DNA of 64,000 nucleotides from Carettochelys insculpta (taxonomy: Eukaryota > Chordata > Testudines > Carettochelyidae): contig NC_134138.1 in NCBI RefSeq assembly GCF_033958435.1, forward strand, positions 265,647,798 through 265,711,797. Direction: 5' to 3'. The notes beneath the pieces are model-generated. The model was not told the DNA's origin. It searched no databases and saw only the letters and a list, made by a program, of their open reading frames with translations. A program made the position numbers and the translations under genes. Position 1 is the first letter of the stretch. The number at the start of each line of letters is the position of its first letter. Positions 55,576-64,000 of this stretch are shown here, piece after piece.

Positions 55576-57257
55576 GGTTGTGTATAAGCAGATAGGTACA
55601 CTACAATGTCTAGTAACACCTTTCTGGTGAGAAATAAAATATATAAAACAATAGTCTAACATAACAGTACTTCAGAGGTTTCAGATGATGCTTTTTACTT
55701 TTTAATGTTTTTTTAAAAATTATCTTGCATTCCATAATCCCACTTATTTTATAGTGCCTCTAACACACAAAAGTAAATGTTATTTAAATGTATTTAAATT
55801 TTGTCCTAAATTTTGGGTGCGTGTCAACTACTAGTGTTAATGAAAGTGGCAGTCATATGATACTGGCAAGAGCAAGGCCTACTTGGACAAGAGGAACAGG
55901 TACCCCTGAAATAACATCATGGAGCTCTGGCAGTACTCCTCTAGCCAAATATTCAGTGAAGCTATTGCCTAGTAATGGGCCTCGGTTTGTTGCAGAGGCT
56001 ATCCTGTCAGTTTCAGGAGACTTTCTGCTATGGATGTATGTTTTAGACCGACTTGGGTTAAAAATAGCCAAAATCATTTCAGTTCTGTCTTGTCAGAGTT
56101 TGAACCTGTGCCTCCAGGTACAAAAGGCTAGTGCCTTAACTGCCTACTTCACATATTCTTTACAGATTTTATATGGTCACAGACTTCTGTTAGAAGGGAA
56201 TAGCTGGGGGAGCTACACTGATTTTATCAATAAAACTGGAGAGGGTGTGTGTGTACAGATCACATACCATCCAGGAAACCATCTCATGATACCAATAAAT
56301 TCTCCAGCTACCGCCCTTTCTCAGATTTTTTTTCTTTTTTTGGGGGTGGGGGGGGAATGAAAGTTGTTGGCAAGGCAGGTATCTGGAGTCTACAGGTTTC
56401 CTTGATCCCGGACAGTTTAGTTTTAGGCCTGGATGTGGTATGGACTTTGCATTGATGGCAGTGTTGAGTGGTCTGCACCTGGCATTGGACTTAAATGAAA
56501 TATCAGTTTATATTTGTTTCATAATCTAACCCTCCATCCATCTAAAACACATGCCAAACTAAAAAGCAACTGCATTTTTTGATCTTTCTGCTATATCATT
56601 GCCCATGAGAGGTGATGACACACCTACCTGAGCAGGAGTAGGCGAATAACTTTTGAGTGATTTCACTCCTTTCTGTTTGAAAGTACTGTAGCTAGATGAA
56701 GCAGATTAAAGACTGACCGTCTAGTTTTCTGTAATATATGGGTGTGGAGAGAGAGAAAAATACTCCGATTTAGGGGAGGAGGGTTTAAGATAAGAGGGTT
56801 AGAGTGGGTTTGTGAATCTGTGGACACTTGAAAACTGGACGATAGTTTTTGAAGCTTTACCCAGATAATAATTTTTTTATCCTAGGAAACATTTATAATC
56901 CTCCTGAAGCTTAGCAATTTTGAAGTGTTATGGAAATTGTGGAAGACAAGGCAGAAATTGATCAAAGCATGAAAAAGTAGCAAAGAGGGCAAAGTCAAAG
57001 TGATGCCAAAACATTGGTGGTGGTCTGCAGGTGGGAGAGAGAGAGAGACTTACTGACAAGGACGAAGTGAGAGTAGGAAGTCTGGGGTAACAGATGCCTT
57101 CAGGATTTCTGACTTTGAGAGTAAAGTTTAAGGCTGGATTTCAGAAGGGTGAGAGTAGTGTGAGAAATATGTGACGAGCCACTTCACCCAAACAAATGGC
57201 TTGGATTTTTGAAGCACTTTGAAGAAAAGAAATTATATTGTAGTTCGGGAATATCAG
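55576..57257. other. Intronic sequence, nothing recognised
   Basis: 1.7 kb. A 190-codon ORF at 55788-56360 shows no family signature and runs through low-complexity sequence at its end. Confidence 0.5.
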
Positions 57258-57259
57258 TA

Positions 57260-57390
57260 CAGTAGACTTCCGATAATCTGGAACCTTTGGGACCTAGGTG
57301 GTGCCGGATCATCGGATATGACGAATTGTCAGGAGGTACTATAAGATGGCTCTGTGTGTGTGTGTGTGTGTGTGTGTATAAAAACATGGT
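57260..57390. mobile_element. TA-flanked (Tigger-like) end with (TG)n
   Basis: TA 57258 is followed by CAGTAGACTTCCGATAATCT and GGTGCCGGATCATCGGATAT, as in a common vertebrate TA-target MITE. A TG run of about 13 units follows at 57353-57379. No right end was found. Confidence 0.45.
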
Positions 57391-57539
57391 GAGTAAGGTA
57401 CTGTACCTTTATTCTTTCATTCTGTGACTAAATTTATGCATTATGGTATGTATAATAAAAAGGTTAAAAAACTAAAACATTACAGTATACTGTATACAGT
57501 GTGTACAATAAGAAGGGTTAAAAACACTCTATATACAGT

Positions 57540-58102
57540 ATACTCTTGAGGCCACATCTGAAGTATCGGTACTCTTGAGGCCACATCTGAAGTATAGTAC
57601 CCTGTTCTGGGCCCCAGTATAGAAAGGAAGTGGATTCATTAGAAAGAGTCCAGTGGAGGGCAACCAGAATGATTAAGGGTTTGGAGCACATGAACTGCAA
57701 GGAGAGGCTGAGGGGTTTGGGCTTATTTAGTTTGCAGAAGTGAAGAGTAAGGAGTGATTTCATAGCCACCTGCAACTTCCTGAAGTGGGGTTCTAAAGAG
57801 GATGTAGAGAAGCTGTTCTCAGTAGTGAGCGATGGCAGCACAAGGAGCAGTGGTCTGAAGTAACAGAGGAAGAGGAATAGGTTGGATATTAAGAAAAACA
57901 ATTTCACCAATAGGGTGGTGAAGCACTGGAATGCTTTACCTAGAAAGGTGGTGGAATTTCCATACATAGAGGTTTTCAGGGCCCGGCTTGACAAAAGTCC
58001 TGGCTGGGATGATTTAGTTATGGTTGATCCTCCTTGGGCAGAGGGCTGGACTCAATGACCTCCTGAGGTCTCTTTCAGTCCTAGGATACTGTGAGTCTAT
58101 GA
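57540..58102 (+). mobile_element. CR1 LINE 3' fragment with a local duplication
   Basis: CCAGTGGAGGGCAACCAGAA, ATGATTAAGGGTTTGGAGCA, GGCTGAGGGGTTTGGGCTTA and the 3' end CTGGACTCAATGACCTCCTG define a CR1. At its 5' edge ACTCTTGAGGCCACATCTGA occurs twice, 29 bases apart (57542 and 57571). Confidence 0.85.
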
Positions 58103-58900
58103 AATTTTGCATTATTTAAAACCAGTGTTTTGATCAAACCCCCTCTATTTAAGGTACTTCATAGATTTAATTATATACATTTAAACATTTAGTTTAAAAA
58201 TGTAAATGAGCATTCTCAAAGCTTTTTCCAATTAGGATAAGTGGAAACCTGACAAACAGAGACTCTGAATAGCTTATTTTTTTAATTTATTTTTTGCTTA
58301 CAAATGTCAGTAAATTGTTTGAAGAGATGGGTACTGTTTTCCTGTGTGCATATTGAACTCCAGCTGTGCTGATATTTCCGGGGGCGGGGGTTGGGAGGGG
58401 GAGGAAAAGCTGTGTGTTTGTGTATTTCTTATATTTTGAAGGTAGTACAAATATCAAATAGTTGTAAACTTTCAACTATGGCTATTTCCTACACTTAACA
58501 CTTTTAAAAATAATTGCAAGTAAAATTATTGATTATTTTACTAGACACATATAACATGCATGCTAAAATACTGTAGACACTTTCAAGACTGTCTGCAAAT
58601 GGCAAAATCTAGCAAACTTGGCTGATTGATTTTTCTCTTGCAATTCATTTTATGTTTGAGTGGAGAGATTTTTTGCATTTTTATCAGTCACATTTAGAAT
58701 GTGTTCAAACACATCTTTAACATTTCATAAATACATTTTTCTTTTTCTAATATTGTTTTCTAGACTACCCATTATTACACTTGGCACTCCTTATGCATAA
58801 ATACACATTGAGAGAATTGAATTATTTGCTTGTGTATTCTGCTTCCATGTCTAGACCTTATACAGGTTATAACAACATTTCTCCATAGGCAGATTTACAT
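58103..58900. other. Intronic sequence, nothing recognised
   Basis: AT-rich; a short G-rich patch at 58379-58403. No supported feature. Confidence 0.5.
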
Positions 58901-59145
58901 TGAGGCCAGGTGTGCACTAGACCTTAAAGTTAATCATAGATACGCAATTCCAGTTGTGGTAGTTGCATAGCTGGAGTCGACATATATACCATTAACTTAT
59001 CTGGCCATCCTCTCTGAGGGAGGTTGATGGGAGAAACTCTCCCATTCACCCCTCTTACACCTCGCGAGATTGAGGAGTTCAGGGGTTGACCATTGACCCC
59101 GATAGTTTGATTTTGTGCATCTGCACTGGGCGTATGAAATCGATT
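58901..59145. mobile_element. MITE of the GTCTACACT family, fragment
   Basis: AGGCCAGGTGTGCACTAGAC, TAGCTGGAGTCGACATATAT, GGGAGGTTGATGGGAGAAAC and ATCTGCACTGGGCGTATGA. The motif order fits Harbinger-type MITEs; the ends are uncertain. Confidence 0.45.
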
Positions 59146-59164
59146 CCTGAAAGATCACCCCTTA

Positions 59165-59671
59165 CCTGTCCTGGATTAAGTCTAGTACTGCCCCTATACA
59201 CACTATTCTCTAGATAGGGGACAGAGTGGTTTTCATGTCATTTATGAGGATACCCAGTTTGTCAGAGGTGGCTCTGATAAATTTATTTCAGCTTCTACTA
59301 GGGTTCTGGAGTGGCCCTTGATCAGCCAGTCCTCGAGATGCAGAAACTTTTGTATCTGGTGCCTGCATAAGAACACAGCAATGACTGCCATGCACATGGT
59401 GAAGACTTATGGTGCCTCAGATGGCAAGTAGAAAGACTCTAAACTGGTAGTGAATGCTGTTGACTGCAAACTTGAGGTACTTCCTGTAAGGCTGAGTGAA
59501 AATGTGTTCAAGTTTAGGGTGACATACCAGTCTGCTGGATTCAGAGAAGGGATGATGAAGGCTGTAGGGGGGACCATGTGGAACTTGAGCTTTTTTACAA
59601 ACTTGCTGAGTTCTCACACGTCCAGAATGGGCCAGAGTCTGGCCTTGACCTTTGTTATTGGGAAATATCAA
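59165..59671 (-). pseudogene. DIRS reverse transcriptase, copy 3, broken
   Basis: YRKYLKFAVNSIHYQFRV corresponds to HRRFLRFMVGKEHFQYRV of copy 1. After a frameshift, FTMCMAVIAVFLC and HLEDWLIKG follow; the active-site box YLDD has become HLED. GAVLDLIQDR near 59170 matches GARINSITAR. Upstream sequence at 59671-60050 is too eroded to read. Confidence 0.7.
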
Positions 59672-60058
59672 GAGAAAAAACCCTCATCCCTGTGTGCCGG
59701 AGGTACCTCTTCTGTTGCTCCTAGTGACTGGAGTGACTGCATCTCTTGTATGAGGAGTTGATCATGAACAGTGTTCCTGAAAAGAGATGGGGAAGTGGGG
59801 GTGGAAGTTCAGGAGAGGACAGAACTGGATGGAGTATCTCCTCTCCATTGTGCTGCATGCCCAACAATTGGAGGTGATATGGAACCATGCACAGTGGAAA
59901 GGGAATAGTCGGGACAAGAAGATAAGGCAGAGTGGATCCAGTTGTGGATCTGGTGCACTGTCCTTGATTGCACTCTCAAAGGCCTGCTTCTGGCTACATA
60001 AAGGTTATGCTAGCCAGAGCCATGGTCTGAATACTGGTGGGGTCTTTTCCTGCCACTC

Positions 60059-60418
60059 CTATTTCATCTGCAGGAGCCGTCCTGACCGTTTTGAGGCTTG
60101 TAGATGCACAAAGGAGGATAAGGGATGAAGTGCTTCCATTGTGTAGCAGGATTTTGGATGTCCAAACATTTGAGAGTGGCTCTTGAGTCCTTCAGGATGT
60201 GCAGCCTCTTGTCTGTCTTCTTGACCTTCAAACAGAAGGTCCTGGATTGTCTGTTGGATCATGAATGGGAGGCCCAAGGCCTGGAGCCATGAGCTCCCTC
60301 TTGTGGCGGTGCTCGTGGCCATGACATGGATGGCTGCCTCTGTGCAGTCCAGTGTGGTTTGCAGCAATCTTAAGGAGTTGAGCTTACCCTTCTTTGACCA
60401 ATGCTGAAAAATCAGCAC
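60059..60418 (-). pseudogene. DIRS gag-like C-terminal part, copy 3
   Basis: LRLLQTTLDCTEAAIHVMAT ... GSSWLQALGLPFMIQQTIQD ... LLFEGQ matches in order the copy-1 block around 2090-2210 (DVADTAARSTATAVVMRR, SGIPRDLQAKIVDLPFD). Open for 119 codons but with no intact neighbours. Confidence 0.65.
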
Positions 60419-62532
60419 AGGAATCTGTCCATAGCAACTCTGTGAATTTTGCCATCACTCCACATGTGTCAAAGCAGTGCCTGCTTACAAAAGCTTGCTA
60501 ATTTGATTTGTGAAGTTGTAAGCTATTGGTGGAATAGACCTTCCTTAAAGACCTAGGCATTTTGCCTCTCAGTTTTTTGGGGAGGGTCCCTGAAAGCCCT
60601 GACACTCGGGTTGGTTCACTACATCATGCACAAGGGAGTCAGTTGGGGTGGGTGTACAGGTACTCATAGTTCCAGGATGGCACAAAATAGCTTCATTTGT
60701 TGTGCTCAGCAGGAGAGAATACCAAGGCTGGGATTTGCTGCAATTCCTGTGTGGTGGTGGGTGCAAGGATGCCCACCAATGGGTCTACTGCCTCCTGTGC
60801 CTGCATGCCTAGGCCCTGAGCAACCCTCCACAGCAAATCCTGAAGAACCCTGTTGTCCTCCAGGGCTGGGGTTGTGCCTGCTAAAGCCTTATCTGATGAG
60901 GACAAGAAATAGACTCCCAGCCAGATGTTTCTGTTCTCTCCCATTCGCACCTGGGTCTTTTGGGTTGTGCCCCACCGGAAGGCATCGGGCCCTTTGGTGT
61001 TGGGAATGCAAAAATTGGAGTAGGCTTTGCCTACCCTGAAAGAAACCTTGGCTTTGAAGTGGTGGTTGACACGGGCGATCCTCTGATGCTGCCATTCTTC
61101 GTTGGTGCCAGAGCTGCCATCATTTGCGCTGATGTTGATATTGGTACTGGAGTTGTTGGGATGGTGGTGGAGTTACTCCCATCCTGCCAGTGCTGTGGGG
61201 TCAGCAGACACAAATGTGGCTGCAGCCACTGTCATAGCCGTAGAGTAGGACCTTCAACTCTGACCGTGTCTTTGATGGAAAGCTCAGGCAGCCCAAAAGG
61301 ACCATTGCATGGGCCATGGTGCCAGTTGAGGAGGACCTTCTACCCCGATGAACCTATAGGACTCCCAACTCCAACGTATCTGACACAGAGGACCAGGGAG
61401 GAGGCACCGAATGATCAGGTCGGCTTGGGAAGCTTTGTGGCAGGTGGGTCTGCTACAGTGCCTTGGGGTGGCAGACCGGTGTAGGGAACCAAAGGGCCAT
61501 GGTAGTGGGCTTCCCCTTGGAAGGCATTTAGGGAGCAACCAGAGCCTGTGACTTAGATCTGAGTGGGTTGCACAGTGCTGTGAAGTGTCATGGTTCTTGT
61601 TCTGTGTTGATCACCACTGGCATCAAGTAAAGTTGCCGCTCCTAGTTTTGCCTCAAGGCCTAGAAGAGTCATGGGTAGAAGTCAAAGCAATCTCTGGTGG
61701 CTGTTTAGTTGCACTAGTGTGGTCCAATTTGGGTCTTAGCAGCTGGCTCCCTAGGCCTAGCAGTAGAGACTGTCGCCTGTCTGGCCTCTTCTTTTTCTGT
61801 GGAGTTGGAAGTTGATGGTGGTGCCTGTGTGCAGCATGTGGGTCCCGAATAGTGCTTGTACGGTGCCAAGAGACCTTCTTCTTGGTGCTGGCCATGCTGA
61901 CTGTGCAAGGTCCATCAGTCCAGGATTAGACTATGTCCCAAGTGCCAACTCCTTATAAGAACCTTCAGGTGCTGGTCTCTGCCCTTTAAAGTCTGGGGTC
62001 TGAAGGTCTTACAGATGTCCACCATAATCTTGAAGCATGAGGATTGCTGTTGGGCACATATTTGCCACAGGTTTCACAGGCTTTGAAGCCTGAAGACTCA
62101 GGCTTGCCCTGTCATCAGGAACATGAGAGGGGAAGCACCCCTGCACCCCCAGAAATGTAATCTAACTAAACTATTTGCTGTACATTAGTAATTAACATGA
62201 GAAACAAGAACAGTGTAAACAGACTGCTGCTGTGCTTGTTGAAACAAGAGCCCCAGGGACACTTCAGTTAACCATCACAAGTGGTAAGAAGGATCTGAGT
62301 GGATCATGGGTTTCTGGGTCCTTTAATGGGTGCCATGAAGGCATGACTCTAGAGGGTGCCCATGCCAGCCTTATGGCTAGTTGCGAGGGGGAAAAATCTT
62401 CCAGCAACCGTGCACATTTGTGTGCATGCACCTGACTGGAATGCACATGAGCGAGTACTGAATAGTGTACAACCATTTACACAATACTGTATGCTGGAAT
62501 TAAATCATGTGAAAAATAAAGTCTATTTTAGG

Positions 62533-62705
62533 ATAAGTATCAGAGGGGTAGCTGTGTTACTCTTCATCTGCAAAATCAGTGAGCAGTCCTTATAGACTAA
62601 CAGATTTATTGGTGCATGCATCTGATGAAGTGGGTCTTTACCCATGAAAGCTTATGCTCTAATAAACCTTTAGTCTATAAGGAGCCACAGGACTTCTCAT
62701 CATGT
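62533..62705 (+). mobile_element. Penelope-end foldback, shortened left arm
   Basis: The head AGTATCAGAGGGGTAGCTGT is at the left; a cut-down arm (TTATAGACTAACAGATTTAT) follows; the right arm reads GCATCTGATGAAGTGGGTCT ... GAAAGCTTATGCTC ... TAGTCTATAAGGAGCCACAG. The right arm holds an intact hammerhead-like core: CTGATGA 62622-62628, stem GTGGG/CCCAT with one G-U pair, GAAA 62646-62649. No target duplication was found. Confidence 0.75.
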
Positions 62706-63490
62706 TACGATGGCTTTTAATGAATGTACATCACTACTTGAATGGAGGAAACCATGACGCCCTTTCCTCCATGACTTGAACCTTTTTCAGTGGTTCATTC
62801 TAGAGTGATTTTGGCTGTATTTTATTTCTTTTTGGAACATGGATGAGGGAGAAGACTCAAGTAATGTGACTCTCATCTTAGTTTGTTGTCGGGGCTTTGG
62901 GTGGGTTCTGGTGTTGAGCTGGATATAAATTCACATTACTCTAGAGGAAAGGGACTTAAAAGGTCAAGCTGCTCTATTGGGGCTGTTGCTGAGCTCACTG
63001 GGTTTCATGGTAGAAGGTCTATGTTTAGCAGCTGGAAGCATGGGTCTCCTTTTATGGTTGCTCAACACAGCCCCTTGGTCAGGAGCAGACATTCTCCTTA
63101 CTAGGTATGACAAGGCTGCATTTTAAAACCCGTGGCGGTGAGTCACAAATACCAGATATATAGCTCAGGCTTGTGCTGTGGCACTGAAATCAGCAGTTTA
63201 GATGTTCCAGTCTGGACTGATGCTCTGTCTCTGAAGTCTTGGAAGCCTGAGTGAGTTTGAGTCTGAGCTCTAGACGGCTCTTCTTAGCACTATAGTGAGA
63301 TCCCACCTCCATAGACTCGGTTTAAAATTAATTGTAGATATACACACTGGATTGATCAAAATATCCTTCTTAACCGAACTACAATTGTGCAGTGAGTGTA
63401 ACGTATTCTGGTTGACCATCTTGATGCCGTTTTGGGCTGAGTGCACACAAATAGGTACAGAGAGAGAGATGTATTAAATTGGTTGAGGAG
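62706..63490. other. Intronic sequence, nothing recognised
   Basis: No supported feature; composition ordinary. Confidence 0.5.
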
Positions 63491-63499
63491 ACAGAAGCT

Positions 63500-63640
63500 A
63501 TATACCAGCATGTCTGCAGTACACCATCACAGCTGTAGACACGTCCTACAATTTCAGAAAGGATTTTTTTTTCCAGTGTAGTAAATCCACTCCTCTGAGA
63601 GCAGCAGTTAGGTTGATGAAAGAATTCCTCTTGTGGGGTT
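63500..63640. mobile_element. MITE fragment of the GTCTACACT family
   Basis: GTGTAGTAAATCCACTCCTC, GAGCAGCAGTTAGGTTGATG and AAGAATTCCTCTTGTGG are inner motifs of the family, next to the start of another element. Confidence 0.4.
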
Positions 63641-63644
63641 TACA

Positions 63645-64000
63645 GTAGGGATGTAAAATATTGAAGTTTAAACTCTTAGGTATGTCTTACCATTAACTCA
63701 CCTTAACTGTTAACCCCTTGTTGTTTTAAACCAATTCTCCTGCAGCAGAGACATAATTTTGGGATGCTGGCAAGAGGTGACTGTGTCAGCCAGGAAGGTG
63801 TGGGTATCACGAGAAGTCACTGGGAGTCCAGATGCCCCATAAAGGGGCAGGGTTGATATTAATGTTCTAACCCAGCAGGGTCTCCTGCTCTTGGGACATT
63901 TGTGGGGGTGGGGGTGGGAAAGGAAGTCTGCTATTTGGTAAGGAAGGAGTGTGTTTAGTTAGGAAGGAGTGGGCAGAGGCTGCGGGCCTCTTCTGGGCTA
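63645..64000. mobile_element. DNA transposon left end (GGGATGTAAAAT family), runs off window
   Basis: TAGGGATGTAAAATATTGAA matches the left end of the element at 37577. The element continues past the window end; a G-rich run is at 63902-63920. Confidence 0.5.

Larger units (their letters stand above)
59146..62470 (-). mobile_element. DIRS-type element, copy 3, minus strand, 3'-truncated
   Basis: Read on the minus strand from 62470: a terminal-repeat-like region (GGTTGCTGGAAGATTTTTCC, similar to CTGCTGGAAGATTTCCGATC at 5760), a gag-like Cys-rich head (GFKACETCGKYVP near 62070), a Ser/Pro-rich linker, the conserved gag C-terminal part at 60418-60059, and the RT to about 59165. RNase H and tyrosine recombinase are missing. 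Older than copy 1 and in opposite orientation in intron 3. Confidence 0.75.
52742..64000 (+). other. KMT2C: KMT2C intron 3 (5' part)
   Basis: The intron begins with GTTAGTGAG after exon 3 and is phase 2. No further exon was recognised up to the window end; the next expected exon (start of the first PHD cluster) is not here. The interval is hAT, CR1, DIRS and unassigned sequence. Confidence 0.75.

Noticed and set aside
55788..56360. A 190-codon ORF as a host exon or gene
   Set aside because: No family motif, no splice-site support, and it ends in low-complexity T and G runs.
1..64000. CRISPR arrays, operons, ribosome binding sites or rRNA
   Set aside because: The sequence is vertebrate intronic DNA; no regularly spaced direct repeats or rRNA signatures were seen.

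Overview
This window is vertebrate genomic DNA, most likely from a cryptodiran (hidden-necked) turtle. Two short exons with good splice sites and matching phases (35284-35372 and 52603-52741, + strand) encode the acidic N-terminal segment that I recognise as KMT2C (MLL3), a histone H3K4 methyltransferase. Their identity rests on recall of the vertebrate protein and not on a database search. On this reading bases 1-35283 are intron 1, 35373-52602 intron 2, and 52743 onward intron 3. The turtle assignment comes mainly from a tRNA-Lys-like SINE with a CR1-type tail at 6255-6440, plus abundant CR1, Penelope-like, DIRS and Harbinger/hAT/Tigger-type elements in a combination typical of turtle genomes.

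Apart from the two exons, essentially everything recognisable is transposon-derived. 1-5873 is a long DIRS-type tyrosine-recombinase retrotransposon with broken gag and pol but an open recombinase frame. 6-20 kb holds a SINE, a palindromic MITE, hAT and TA-flanked (Tigger-like) elements and a 2.1-kb CR1. 19-23 kb holds a Penelope-like fragment, an old CR1 and a second DIRS 3' end. 25.6-29.9 kb is a decayed Harbinger transposon with both its Myb/SANT-like gene and its DDE transposase, carrying a nested hAT. 33-41 kb has CR1 copies, exon 2, an old L3/CR1-like piece split by a Penelope-like element, and TA/hAT elements. 42-50 kb has two minus-strand Penelope-like elements and MITEs. 49.7-52 kb is a CR1 split by a hAT that itself carries a CR1. 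53.0-55.6 kb is a 2.5-kb hAT with a ZBED/SCAND3-type transposase remnant. 57.5-58.1 kb is CR1, and 59.1-62.5 kb a third DIRS on the minus strand.

The most interesting signal is a set of short palindromic (foldback) elements at about 8.0, 11.3, 45.3, 49.3 and 62.5 kb. They are made of a one-sided head plus inverted arms that match the ends of the Penelope-like elements here, and some carry exact 12-14 base target duplications. Several arms contain a hammerhead-ribozyme-like core: CTGANGA, a 5-base-pair stem, then GAAA. A second unusual point is that the right ends of two different DIRS elements carry near-consensus 5' splice donors in the sense of the host gene. I saw no bacterial genes, CRISPR array, rRNA or functional tRNA gene, and no new multi-gene system; nearly all ORFs are accidental or transposon relics.
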